Source: Actinoplanes siamensis
GTDB taxonomy: Bacteria > Actinomycetota > Actinomycetes > Mycobacteriales > Micromonosporaceae
Assembly: GCF_016862395.1 (NCBI RefSeq)
Contig: NZ_BOMW01000019.1
Coordinates: 155,713-219,712, forward strand
Direction: 5' to 3'
Length of the DNA stretch: 64,000 bases
Shown: piece after piece, positions 25,937-34,449 of the stretch
Layout of the letters: the number at the start of each line of letters is the position of its first letter
Position numbering within the stretch: position 1 is the stretch's first letter
Program-made: the position numbers and the translations under genes
The notes under the pieces: generated by a model
What the model was told of the DNA's origin: nothing
Seen by the model: the letters and a program-made list of their open reading frames with translations, nothing else
The model's database searches: none

Positions 25937-26785
25937 ATGACTTCTGACACCCCCGCCCGCAGGCGTGCCCGGGTGTTCTCCCGGCGCCGCGGCGCGCCCA
26001 GCCGGGCGCGCCGTCGGGTCGGCGCGGCGGTGCGCATGCTCGCGGCGCTCGCGCTCGCCGGCGGCGTCTACACCGCCTTCACCCCCGGCGCCTTCGCCGA
26101 GGACAACACCCAGCTCTCCACCGCCGCGCAGCAGGGCAAGCAGCTCTTCGACAACAGCTGCATCTCCTGTCACGGGCGGGAGGCGCAGGGTGTCCAAGAC
26201 CGTGGCCCGAGCCTGATCGGCGTGGGCTCCGCGTCCGTCGAGTTCCAGGTGGGCACCGGCCGCATGCCGATGGCCCGCCAGGAGGCTCAGGCCGAGGAGA
26301 AGACGCCGCAGTTCACCCCGGACGAGACCAAGCAGATCGCGCAGTACGTGCAGGAGCTCGGCGGCGGCCCGCAGGTCCCGGCCGGCAGCCTCACCGAGAA
26401 CCTGAAGGAGAACCCCGAGGCGCTGGCCCGCGGTGGCGAGCTCTTCCGGGTCAACTGCACCTCCTGCCACAGCTTCACCGGCGCCGGTGGCGCGCTCTCC
26501 TCCGGGAAGTTCGCTCCGGCCCTGCACGACGTCACGGCGGAGCACATCTACGCGGCCATGCTGAGCGGCCCGCAGAACATGCCGGTCTTCGGTGACAACC
26601 AGCTCTCGCCGGACGAGAAGCGCGAGATCATCACCTACATCACGCAGCAGTTGCAGCAGGACAAGGACCCGGGCGGCATCTTCAACCTGGGTGGTTACGG
26701 TCCGGCGACCGAGGGCCTGGCGATCTTCCTGGTCGGCATCACGATCCTGGTGTTCACGTCGCTCTGGATTGCGGGGAAGTCATGA
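25937..26785 (+). CDS. qcrC: cytochrome bc1 complex dihaem cytochrome c subunit
   Basis: A 282-residue subunit with two CxxCH haem c sites, CISCH (about residue 70) and CTSCH (about 172), that carries electrons from the Rieske centre to CuA without a soluble cytochrome. An Arg-rich N-terminus and one helix act as signal anchor, and a second helix near the C-terminus (IFLVGITILVFTSLWIAG) anchors the protein. I took the ATG at 25937, with AGAGGGA upstream; the ATG at 25913 is a fair alternative. It overlaps qcrA by 4 bases. Confidence 0.94.
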   Translation: MTSDTPARRRARVFSRRRGAPSRARRRVGAAVRMLAALALAGGVYTAFTPGAFAEDNTQLSTAAQQGKQLFDNSCISCHGREAQGVQDRGPSLIGVGSASVEFQVGTGRMPMARQEAQAEEKTPQFTPDETKQIAQYVQELGGGPQVPAGSLTENLKENPEALARGGELFRVNCTSCHSFTGAGGALSSGKFAPALHDVTAEHIYAAMLSGPQNMPVFGDNQLSPDEKREIITYITQQLQQDKDPGGIFNLGGYGPATEGLAIFLVGITILVFTSLWIAGKS

Positions 26786-27882
26786 CGACGGTGCATCACG
26801 GCGAAACCGGCGCTCCGGTCGACGTGCACGATCCGAAGCTGACGCGCTTCGACATCGTGAAGGAAGGCCTGCGGCGCGACGACATCGAGATCGTCACGTA
26901 CGAGTCGCAGTTCCCGGGACCGAACTCGAAGGCCGAGAAGCGGATCGTCCGCAACATCGCCTTCCTGTTCATCATCGCCGGCCTGTTCTCTCTCGCGTTC
27001 CTGGTCTTCTACATCGTCTGGCCGTGGAAGTTCGAGCTCGGCCACACGCTGAGCGACTACTTCACCCCGATCCTCGGGATCACGCTCGGCATCGCGCTGT
27101 TCGCGCTCGGCATCGGCATCCTGGCCTGGGCCAAGAAGCTGCTGCCGCACGAGCTCTCGATCCAGCAGCGGCACGGCGACCCGTCCAGCGACGAGGAGCG
27201 GCTGATCACCGGCCAGACCATGATGTTCGTCGCGGACGAGCTCGGCGTGCAGCGCCGGCCCCTGCTCAAGGGCGCGATCGCGCTCGGCCTGGCCCCGATC
27301 GGCCTGGCCGCGGCGGCGCCGCTGGTCGGCGGCCTGATCGAGAACCCGCACAAGGGCGAAGAGCCGATGATGTACCGCACCGGCTTCGACCCGGTGGCCA
27401 ACGGCGGCAAGCCGGTCCGGCTGACGCGTGACGACGGTTCGCCGATCCGCCCGGAGGACGTCAGCGCGGGCGGTCAGATGACCGTCTACCCGGGCATTCC
27501 CGGTGGCGCCACCAACAAGTACGCCGACTCGCCGACCCTGCTGATCCATCTGCGGGCCGACGACGCGGAGAAGACTCGGACCGCCGCGGACAACGACAAG
27601 AACGGGCGCAACAAGGGTTCGATGTGGGGCAACTACGTCGCCTACTCGAAGATCTGCACCCACGCCGGCTGCCCGGCCAGCCTGTACGAGCAGCAGACCA
27701 ACCGCCTGCTCTGCCCGTGCCACCAGTCGCAGTTCCTGATCACCGACAACGCACAGCCGGTCTTCGGCCCCGCCACCAGGCGTCTGCCGATGCTGCCGCT
27801 GTCGGTGGACGACGAAGGTTTCTTTGTGGCAACGTCTGACTTCAAGGACACTGTCGGACCCGACTTCTGGGAGCGGCCGTGA
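26782..27882 (+). CDS. qcrA: cytochrome bc1 complex Rieske iron-sulfur subunit
   Basis: A 366-residue Rieske protein. The 2Fe-2S ligands are in CTHAGC and CPCHQS near residues 290-315. The actinobacterial form has a long N-terminal part with three membrane helices (about 55-80, 92-118 and 160-185) before the extracytoplasmic Rieske fold, as seen here. It accepts electrons from menaquinol at the Qo site and passes them to QcrC. Start (ATGA overlap with qcrC) and stop (GTGA overlap with qcrB) are both in coupled arrangements. Confidence 0.95.
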   Translation: MTTVHHGETGAPVDVHDPKLTRFDIVKEGLRRDDIEIVTYESQFPGPNSKAEKRIVRNIAFLFIIAGLFSLAFLVFYIVWPWKFELGHTLSDYFTPILGITLGIALFALGIGILAWAKKLLPHELSIQQRHGDPSSDEERLITGQTMMFVADELGVQRRPLLKGAIALGLAPIGLAAAAPLVGGLIENPHKGEEPMMYRTGFDPVANGGKPVRLTRDDGSPIRPEDVSAGGQMTVYPGIPGGATNKYADSPTLLIHLRADDAEKTRTAADNDKNGRNKGSMWGNYVAYSKICTHAGCPASLYEQQTNRLLCPCHQSQFLITDNAQPVFGPATRRLPMLPLSVDDEGFFVATSDFKDTVGPDFWERP

Positions 27883-29483
27883 AACGCCGAAAGCTAGATC
27901 CAGCCGAGGCAACCGCCAACTTCGCGAAGGGCGTCGACGACCGGTTCCAGGTCGCCACCCCGCTTCGGGCGCTTCTAAACAAGGTCTTCCCCGACCACTG
28001 GTCTTTCCTGCTGGGCGAGATCGCGCTCTTCTCGTTCATCGTGCTGCTGCTCAGCGGCGTCTTCCTGACCCTCTTCTTCGACCCGTCGATGAAGGAGGTC
28101 GCGTACCACGGCGCCTACCCGGCGCTGCGCGGCACCGAGATGTCCGCGGCGTACGAGTCGTCCCTGCGCCTCTCGTTCGAGGTGCGCGGCGGCCTGTTCA
28201 TGCGCCAGATGCACCACTGGGCGGCGCTGCTGTTCATGGCGTCGATCGTGGTGCACATGGCCCGCGTGTTCTTCACCGGCGCGTTCCGCAAGCCGCGTGA
28301 GATCAACTGGGTGATCGGCGTCCTGCTGTTCCTGCTCGGGTTCTTCGCCGGCTTCACCGGTTACTCGCTGCCGGACGACGGCCTCTCCGGCACGGGTCTC
28401 CGCATCGCCTCCGCGATCATGCTGTCCCTGCCGGTCATCGGCACCTGGCTGTCCGCCTCGATCTTCGGCGGGGAGTACCCGGGCGAGCTGATCATCGGCC
28501 GCTTCTACATCGCCCACGTGCTGCTCATCCCGGGCATCCTGCTGGCGCTGATCAGCGTCCACCTGGGCATCGTGTTCAAGCAGAAGCACACCCAGTGGCC
28601 GGGCCCGCTGCGGACCAACGAGAACGTGGTCGGCGAGCGGATGTTCCCGCGGTACGCGATGAAGCAGGGCGGCTTCTTCATGGCGGTCTTCGGCGTCATC
28701 GCGCTGATGGCCGGTCTCTTCCAGATCAACCCGATCTGGCTGTTCGGCCCGTACCGCGCCGCCGAGGTCTCCTCGGCCAGCCAGCCCGACTGGTACGTCA
28801 TGTTCATGGACGGCCTGGTCCGGCTCATGCCGAACTGGCAGATCTACTTCGGCCCGTACAGCCTGCCGCCGCTGTTCTGGCCCGCCGTGGTCGGCCTCGG
28901 CGCGCTGTTCACGCTGCCGATGCTCTACCCGTGGCTGGAGGCGCGCAAGCTCAACGACACCCGGTCGCACCACCTGCTGGAGCGTCCGCGGGACAACCCG
29001 GAGCGCGTCGGCATCGGCATGATGGCCCTGACGTTCTTCGTCGTCGCGACCATCTCCGGCGCCAACGACGTGATCGCCGACAAGTTCCACATCAGCCTCA
29101 ACGCGATGACCTGGGCCGGCCGTATCGGTCTGCTGATCCTGCCGCCGCTGGCGTACTACTTCTCGGTGCGGATCTGCCTCGGCCTGCAGCAGCACGACCG
29201 CGAGGTGCTCGCCCACGGCGTGGAGACCGGCATCATCCGGCGCCTGCCGAACGGCGCGTTCATCGAGGTGCACCAGCCGCTCGGGCCGATCGACGACCAC
29301 GGGCACCCGGTTCCGCTGGAGTACGCGGGCTGGGTCGTACCGAAGAAGATGAACAAGCTCGGCGCTCTGGCGCCGACGGTGAAGGGCTTCTTCTTCCCGG
29401 TGGAGAAGCCGGCCGAGGCTCCGGTCTCGCCGGCGCCGATCTCCACCAGCGGCACGCGCGAGGAGATCAGCTCGAAGAGCTGA
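27879..29483 (+). CDS. qcrB: cytochrome bc1 complex cytochrome b subunit
   Basis: A 534-residue membrane protein with the two b haems and both quinone sites. Haem-ligand histidines are spaced as expected in MRQMHHWAALLFMASIVVH and in FYIAHVLLIPGILLALISVH. The Qo-site motif is PDWY, the actinobacterial version of PEWY. A long cytoplasmic C-terminal tail after about residue 420 is typical of this phylum. It oxidises menaquinol and drives the QcrCAB-aa3 supercomplex. The GTG start overlaps qcrA by 4 bases, and a perfect hairpin closes the operon. Confidence 0.96.
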   Translation: MKRRKLDPAEATANFAKGVDDRFQVATPLRALLNKVFPDHWSFLLGEIALFSFIVLLLSGVFLTLFFDPSMKEVAYHGAYPALRGTEMSAAYESSLRLSFEVRGGLFMRQMHHWAALLFMASIVVHMARVFFTGAFRKPREINWVIGVLLFLLGFFAGFTGYSLPDDGLSGTGLRIASAIMLSLPVIGTWLSASIFGGEYPGELIIGRFYIAHVLLIPGILLALISVHLGIVFKQKHTQWPGPLRTNENVVGERMFPRYAMKQGGFFMAVFGVIALMAGLFQINPIWLFGPYRAAEVSSASQPDWYVMFMDGLVRLMPNWQIYFGPYSLPPLFWPAVVGLGALFTLPMLYPWLEARKLNDTRSHHLLERPRDNPERVGIGMMALTFFVVATISGANDVIADKFHISLNAMTWAGRIGLLILPPLAYYFSVRICLGLQQHDREVLAHGVETGIIRRLPNGAFIEVHQPLGPIDDHGHPVPLEYAGWVVPKKMNKLGALAPTVKGFFFPVEKPAEAPVSPAPISTSGTREEISSKS

Positions 29484-29498
29484 GATGGTACGGACATC

Positions 29499-29524
29499 GG
29501 CCCGCCGGCTTCTGCCGGCGGGCC
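29499..29524 (+). terminator. qcrCAB operon terminator
   Basis: Perfect 11-bp stem GGCCCGCCGGC / GCCGGCGGGCC with a TTCT tetraloop, followed by GGTTCGTTT. It lies 16 bases after the qcrB stop. Confidence 0.85.
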
Positions 29525-29600
29525 GGTTCGTTTACCGGAGATGATCCCGGTACGGATAGCATGGGCTGGACATTCGGCCTCATGGGTGAGGAGACCTCAG

Positions 29601-29888
29601 GTGAACACCGCGATCGTCCACATCGACTGCGCCACCGATTCGATTCCCGAGGTCGCCGAGGCGCTCGCGGCCCTCGACGGGGTCAGCGAGGTCTATTCGG
29701 TCGCGGGCGGCGTCGACTTGATCGCGATCGTCCGGGTGGCGAAGTTCGAGGAGATCGCCGAGGTGATCGCCGGCCGGATCTCCAAGACGCCCGGCGTGAT
29801 CAACACTGAGTCGCACATCGCGTTCCGCGCCTACTCGAAGCACGACCTGGAGGACGCGTTCGCGATCGGCCTTCCCGACGCCGACTGA
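29601..29888 (+). CDS. stand-alone Lrp/AsnC ligand-binding domain protein
   Basis: A 95-residue protein consisting only of the RAM ligand-binding domain of Lrp/AsnC regulators, with no helix-turn-helix. It shows the pattern AIVHIDCATDSIPEVAEALAALDGV, GGVDLIAIVRV and the end SHIAFRAYSKHDLEDAF. Such single domains form decamer-like rings and are thought to sense amino acids or modulate partners. The GTG at 29601 has GAGGAG upstream. Its place right after qcrB recurs in actinobacteria (from memory), but a functional link to respiration is not established. Confidence 0.85.
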   Translation: MNTAIVHIDCATDSIPEVAEALAALDGVSEVYSVAGGVDLIAIVRVAKFEEIAEVIAGRISKTPGVINTESHIAFRAYSKHDLEDAFAIGLPDAD

Positions 29889-29938
29889 GGCGGCCGCCGA
29901 CGGGCGCCGAGGGGAGAGTGGCCGCTAGGGTGTTTCCG

Positions 29939-31027
29939 GTGACCGATCCGGATTCGCGGCTGCGCTGGATTCTGTGGGACGAGTTCACCGGGGACGAGGA
30001 CCGCGCGGCCGGTTCGTGCGTGGAGGTCGACGGGCTGTTCGTGGACCTGCCCGTGCCGGTGGAGCGGTTCGTGCTGCGCGGCTGCGTGCCCGGCGAACCG
30101 CTGCGCGAGGCGATCGCGGGGATCGGCACGGAACGGGCCCGCCTCGGGACGGTCCTGATCGAGGCCGAGGACGATCCCGGGATGGACCACCTCGACAACC
30201 TCTACGACGTCGTCGTGGTGGCCGCCGAGGGCGACGAGGTGGTGCTCCGGGGCCGGATCGAGGAGATCCGCGGCTACCGCCCCGCGACCGAGCCGCCCGC
30301 CGCCGAGGGCTTCCGGCTGCGCGACGCGCACGACCGGGCGCTGGGCCACGCCCGTACCGTCGAAGGTCTTCACCGCGAGCGGCCCGAGCTGGCGCCGCCC
30401 GCCGTGACCCTCGTCGGCTTCCGCCCCGAACCCTGGTTCCGTGTGGAGCTGTCCACCCGCGGGCGGCCGCGGTTGACGGCCACCGTGCTCGGCCGGGGCG
30501 CCGGCGGCGCGCAGCTGTCCACGTACACCGACGGGCTGGACGGCGCGGTGGTCGCGGTGCGCGAGTCGGCGGCCGGTCCGGGACTGATCGACGTGGAGCT
30601 CGACGACGGGGTGTTCGAGCCGATGCCGTCGGCCGCGCGGCCGTTGTGGGACCGCTGGCTGCAGGCGCCGCCCACCGAACCCGGCTCGTGGACCATCCTC
30701 CACCCGTCGCTGCGGCACGAGTGGCTGCGCCTCGCCCTGGCCCAGGCGCACCCACGGTCCGCGGACCGGCCAGCCGGCCGGACCTACCGCCTCGACAGCC
30801 GGCATGTCACCGACCTGAACGGCTTCTACTGCGCGCTCGGTGAGGCGGTGAACGGGCCGGGCGGCTACTTCGGGTGGAACCTGGACGCGCTGATCGACTG
30901 CCTGCGTGGCGGCTGGGGCGCCCGGAGGCCGTTCCGGCTGGAGTGGAGCCCCACCGGCGGCGACTGGCACGAGCCGGTCCTGCGGATCCTCGCGGAGAAC
31001 GGCGTCGAGGTCGGACCGGCACGGTGA
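29939..31027 (+). CDS. unknown protein with C-terminal barstar-like domain
   Basis: A 362-residue soluble protein. Residues from about 281 to the end match the barstar (ribonuclease inhibitor) pattern: LDSRHVTDLNGFYCALGEAV followed by YFGWNLDALIDCLRGG. Barstar domains bind and block barnase-like RNases. The first 280 residues, rich in Asp/Glu and Arg, are not recognised; they include possible beta-rich segments such as FRVELSTRGRPRLTATVLG. GTG codons at 29918, 29930 and 29939 are all possible starts; I took 29939. No RNase gene lies nearby. An immunity or regulatory role is inference. Confidence 0.7.
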   Translation: MTDPDSRLRWILWDEFTGDEDRAAGSCVEVDGLFVDLPVPVERFVLRGCVPGEPLREAIAGIGTERARLGTVLIEAEDDPGMDHLDNLYDVVVVAAEGDEVVLRGRIEEIRGYRPATEPPAAEGFRLRDAHDRALGHARTVEGLHRERPELAPPAVTLVGFRPEPWFRVELSTRGRPRLTATVLGRGAGGAQLSTYTDGLDGAVVAVRESAAGPGLIDVELDDGVFEPMPSAARPLWDRWLQAPPTEPGSWTILHPSLRHEWLRLALAQAHPRSADRPAGRTYRLDSRHVTDLNGFYCALGEAVNGPGGYFGWNLDALIDCLRGGWGARRPFRLEWSPTGGDWHEPVLRILAENGVEVGPAR

Positions 31028-31028
31028 G

Positions 31029-31047
31029 CTTGCCGGCGGCCGGCAAG
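31029..31047. terminator. terminator hairpin between convergent genes
   Basis: An 8-bp stem CTTGCCGG / CCGGCAAG with a 3-base loop right after the barstar-domain gene. The nucleotidyltransferase gene converges from the right. Confidence 0.55.
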
Positions 31048-31076
31048 AACGGTCCCCGCGGATAACAAGGTGGAGG

Positions 31077-31958
31077 TCAGACCGTCACGGTGAGACCGTC
31101 GGCGGCCCGGATCGTGCCGGTGAGCACCTCGCCGGGGCCGACCTCCGCGCCGGGCCAGACCACGCACCTGGTGACGCTGCCGGTCACCCGGGCGCCGGCG
31201 CCGATCACCGATTCCGCCACGCTGCCGGTCACTTGGGCGTCGGCGCCGATCGCCGACCCGGTCGCGGTGCCGGTGACCTGGGCAGACGGGTCGATCACGC
31301 CGGTGCCGGCGGCGTGCAGGTTGGCCTCCAGGTAGAGGGCCGGCGTGCCAGTGTCCAGATACAGCCCCTGGTAGCCGATCAGCTCCAGCGCACCGAGCGC
31401 CTCGGCGGGACGCCACACCGTACGTACCAGATCGGTGTTCTGATCGTGAAGGTCCGCGATGAAACGCCAGGGGAGCAGCGAGAGGCCGGCGAAGCGGTTG
31501 CCGCTGAAGCCGCCGGTCTCGCCGGGACGGCAGGGTTTGGTCAGCATCCGCACCGTGTCCCCGGACCAGCCGGCCAGCAGGGCCTCGATGTCCTTGCCGG
31601 GCTCGCGGAACGGATCGGCGAGGTAGGCGTCGGCATTGCCGACCAGCGCGCCCCGGCCGTCGATCCACTTCTTCAGCCGGGCCACGCCGCCGGACGTGCC
31701 GAGCGGGCCGTCCGGCTCGACGGAGAGGTGCGCGCGGCCGGTGGCGTGCGCGACGACCTGGTCGGCGAGATAGGCCGCGTTCACCGCGACGCGTTCCGGA
31801 CCGGCCAGGCCGAGGCCGGCGAAGCGGCGCAGGGCGTGATCCAGCAGCGGCAGGTTGCCGACCGGGCAGAGCGCCTTGGGAACGGACGCGGTGAGCGGGC
31901 GCAGCCGCTGACCCTCGCCCGCGGCCAGCACGACGCCGCAGATCTCCGGGGCGGTCAT
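31077..31958 (-). CDS. sugar-phosphate nucleotidyltransferase
   Basis: A 293-residue nucleotidyltransferase of the mannose-1-phosphate guanylyltransferase/GlmU-like family. The N-terminal signature VVLAAGEGQRLRPLTASVPKALCPVGN binds the nucleotide. Catalytic Asp residues are likely in LVGNADAYL and in the C-terminal half. Residues from about 215 show hexapeptide (left-handed beta-helix) repeats such as GVIDPSAQVTGTATGSAIG. It makes an activated sugar, probably for envelope glycans; which sugar cannot be told. The ATG overlaps the stop of the upstream NUDIX gene (ATGA), so they are coupled. Confidence 0.85.
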   Translation of the reverse strand: MTAPEICGVVLAAGEGQRLRPLTASVPKALCPVGNLPLLDHALRRFAGLGLAGPERVAVNAAYLADQVVAHATGRAHLSVEPDGPLGTSGGVARLKKWIDGRGALVGNADAYLADPFREPGKDIEALLAGWSGDTVRMLTKPCRPGETGGFSGNRFAGLSLLPWRFIADLHDQNTDLVRTVWRPAEALGALELIGYQGLYLDTGTPALYLEANLHAAGTGVIDPSAQVTGTATGSAIGADAQVTGSVAESVIGAGARVTGSVTRCVVWPGAEVGPGEVLTGTIRAADGLTVTV

Positions 31959-32518
31959 GCCGAGGCCGGGCGGGTCGGGGCGGCGTCAGCGGCCGGGACC
32001 GACGGGGGCAGCTCGCCGGCCTTCGGCCCGAGGCCGTAGATGCCGAGCAGGCGCGCGGTCGGCCAGGTCAGCGCGGGCAGGTCGTCCAGCGGCCACCAGC
32101 GGGCCTCCAGGACCTCGCCACCGTCCACCACCAGGGGCGTGGTGGAGGCCGGGACCCAGCCGAACCAGACCATGTCGACGTTCGCCGCGTTGGGGTGCAG
32201 GATCGCGTTCGGGTTGCCGGGGCGCAGGTCGCCCGGCTCGATCCGGACGCCGGACTCCTCGAAGAGCTCGCGGGCGGCGCCGACGGCGGGCAGTTCGCCG
32301 CGCTTGAGCAGACCTGCGGGCAGGCCCCAGCCGCGGCTCGACGGCTGGCGCAGCAGCAGCAGGCGGCCCGGCTCGGCGGCCTCCGAGTCGCGGATCACGG
32401 CGACCGCGCCGACCAGGAACTTGGGGGAGATCGCCCGGGCCAGGTGGCGGCGCACCGGCAGCGGCAGGCCGTAGAAGACTTGGTACGCCAGGCCGCGCAA
32501 CTGCCGAGAGATGTTCAC
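31955..32518 (-). CDS. NUDIX hydrolase
   Basis: A 187-residue NUDIX hydrolase that cleaves nucleoside diphosphates linked to another group. The NUDIX box is complete: G-LLKRG-E-LPAVGAA-REL-F-EE-S-G-V. An N-terminal helix-rich segment of about 35 residues precedes the fold. The GTG at 32518 follows a TAGCCT box by 7 bases, so the transcript is probably leaderless; the longer open frame is Arg/Gly-rich and unlikely. The ATGA overlap with the nucleotidyltransferase suggests a joint role in nucleotide-sugar turnover (inference). Confidence 0.87.
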   Translation of the reverse strand: MNISRQLRGLAYQVFYGLPLPVRRHLARAISPKFLVGAVAVIRDSEAAEPGRLLLLRQPSSRGWGLPAGLLKRGELPAVGAARELFEESGVRIEPGDLRPGNPNAILHPNAANVDMVWFGWVPASTTPLVVDGGEVLEARWWPLDDLPALTWPTARLLGIYGLGPKAGELPPSVPAADAAPTRPASA

Positions 32519-32525
32519 GCGCGTA

Positions 32526-32531
32526 AGGCTA
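32526..32531 (-). promoter_or_regulatory. -10 box, probable leaderless start
   Basis: TAGCCT followed by 7 bases and the GTG of the NUDIX gene. Confidence 0.5.
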
Positions 32532-32550
32532 GCCCGGGTTCCTGAATGTC

Positions 32551-34341
32551 TCAGTCCGGGTGGTCGACCATCGCGATGAGCTGTTCCACCACGGTGTCCG
32601 GCTCGACCGTGCGCTCGCAGACCGCGACCAGCAGCGTCTCCAGGTCGGGGTAACCCAGATCCTCGGCGAGGCGGCGCAGTGGCACCTCGCTGGCCAGGCC
32701 GCGGTCGTGCTTGCGAAGGGTCAGGCCGATCGTCGCCCGGCCCAGGCGCACCTTGTCGGTGATGCTGATGCCCGGTTCGTTCCGCTCGTCGAAGTAGCGG
32801 TTGATCTGCATCTGCGCCTGGCTCGACTTGACGAACCCGAGCCACTCCTTGCGGGGGCCGCGCGGCGCGTTCGGCTCGACCTCGACGTGCCCGTCGTTCT
32901 CCGAGAAGATCTCGACGACGTCACCGTCGCGCAGCGGGGAACTGAGGGGCGCGAGGCGGCCGTTGATGGTGGCGGCGAGGCACTGGTCGCCCTTCGCGGG
33001 ACCCAGCTCGTACGCCAGGTCGACCGGGGTGGAGCCGCTGGGCAGCTCGTACGCGTTGCCGTGGGCGAAGACCGTGATCTGCCCCTCGGCGAGGTCACAT
33101 CGGAGCGAGTCGAGGAACTGGGCCGCGTCGGTGGTGTCCTGCTGCCAGTCGAGCACACGTTTCAGCCAGGTCAGCTGGTCGGCGCCGGGTGGCTCGTCGG
33201 ACACCTTGGGATATCGGTAGCTGGTGGCGACGCCGTACTCCGAGTAGCGGTGCATCGTCCGGGTGCGGATCAGCACCTCGACCAGGCGGCCCTCGGGACC
33301 GACCACGGTGGTGTGCAGCGAACGGTAGAGATTGTTCTTCGGCGAGGCGATGAAGTCCTTGAAGCGGCCGGCGACCGGGCGCCAACGGCCGTGGATCGCG
33401 CCGAGCGCCGCGTAGCAGTCGGTCTCCGGACCGTTCACCACCACCGCGATCCGGGGCAGGTCGAACGGCACGGTGTGGCCGCCGGCGACGGTGTCCTTCC
33501 AGATCGAGTAGTAGTGCCGGGGGCGCGGCGTGACCTCGGCGTCCACCCGGGAGCGGCGCAGCGCGACGCGGGCCTTGCCGGAGACGTCGGCGAGGTACTC
33601 GTTCCAGCCGGGACGGTTCTTCACGTGCTCGTCGATCCGGGCGAACGCGTCCGGCTCGAGGTGGAAGAGCACCACGTCGTCGAGGTCGCGCTTGAGCGCC
33701 TGGATGCCGAGCCGGTCGCTGAGCGGGACCAGCACGTCGAGCGTGGCGTTCGCGATCCGGGCGCGGCTGGCCGGCGACCGGGCGTCCAGCGTGCGCATGT
33801 TGTGCAGCCGGTCGGCCAGCTTGATCACCAGCACCCGGACGTCCTTGCCGGCCGCGACGATCATCTTGCGGATCGTCTCGCCCTCGGCGGCCTTGCCGTA
33901 GAACGCCTTGTCGAACTTGGTCACGCCGTCGACCAGGTGGGCCACCTCGGGTCCGAAGTCGCCCTCCAGGGCCTCCAAGGTGTAGCTGGTGTCCTCCACG
34001 GTGTCGTGCAGCAGCGAGGCGACCAGGGTGGTGGTGTCCATCCCGAGCTCGGCGCAGATCTGCGCGACCGCGAGCGGATGCGTGATGTACGGATCGCCGG
34101 ACTTGCGGAACTGCCCGCGGTGCATGCTCTCGGCGATCGAGTAGCTGCGGCGGAGCAGGGCCACATCGGCCGACGGGTGGATGTTGCGATGCGTCCGGGC
34201 CAGGGTCGAAACCGGATCGTCGTCGTTGCCCTGGAAGCTCAGCAGCGATCGGAGCCGCCGGGTGAAGCTGAGCGGGCTCGGGGACGTGGTGGCCGGCAGG
34301 GCACGACCGAGAGCGGCGCCGTGGCCGGCGTCGACGTCCAC
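32551..34341 (-). CDS. RSH-family (p)ppGpp hydrolase/synthetase-like protein
   Basis: A 596-residue RelA/SpoT homologue with HD hydrolase (about residues 50-200), synthetase-like (about 230-390) and TGS (about 410-475) domains but without the usual C-terminal ACT domain. The hydrolase motif HDTVED (112-117) is intact. The synthetase keeps RFKDFIASPKNNLYRSLHTTV and the Glu of EVLIRT. However, the GRPKH ATP loop reads PRPRH, the basic residue of the D-x3-IR strand is shifted, and Q of EVQIRT is L. This suggests weak or no synthesis and a mainly hydrolytic role, like the second RSH (RshA) of Streptomyces. The GTG at 34341 is the longest start. Confidence 0.85.
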   Translation of the reverse strand: MDVDAGHGAALGRALPATTSPSPLSFTRRLRSLLSFQGNDDDPVSTLARTHRNIHPSADVALLRRSYSIAESMHRGQFRKSGDPYITHPLAVAQICAELGMDTTTLVASLLHDTVEDTSYTLEALEGDFGPEVAHLVDGVTKFDKAFYGKAAEGETIRKMIVAAGKDVRVLVIKLADRLHNMRTLDARSPASRARIANATLDVLVPLSDRLGIQALKRDLDDVVLFHLEPDAFARIDEHVKNRPGWNEYLADVSGKARVALRRSRVDAEVTPRPRHYYSIWKDTVAGGHTVPFDLPRIAVVVNGPETDCYAALGAIHGRWRPVAGRFKDFIASPKNNLYRSLHTTVVGPEGRLVEVLIRTRTMHRYSEYGVATSYRYPKVSDEPPGADQLTWLKRVLDWQQDTTDAAQFLDSLRCDLAEGQITVFAHGNAYELPSGSTPVDLAYELGPAKGDQCLAATINGRLAPLSSPLRDGDVVEIFSENDGHVEVEPNAPRGPRKEWLGFVKSSQAQMQINRYFDERNEPGISITDKVRLGRATIGLTLRKHDRGLASEVPLRRLAEDLGYPDLETLLVAVCERTVEPDTVVEQLIAMVDHPD

Positions 34342-34449
34342 CCGGACACCCCCTCACCGATCGTCCATGCCTCGTAGAAGAAGCATGGCACGCGAACCCG
34401 CGATGGCTGAACCGTCTACAACCCGAATCACCGAAGGTTCGTGCGTGCC

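Noticed and set aside
29939..31958. Barstar-domain protein and neighbour as a toxin-antitoxin pair
   Set aside because: The neighbour is a sugar nucleotidyltransferase on the opposite strand, not an RNase; no toxin is present.
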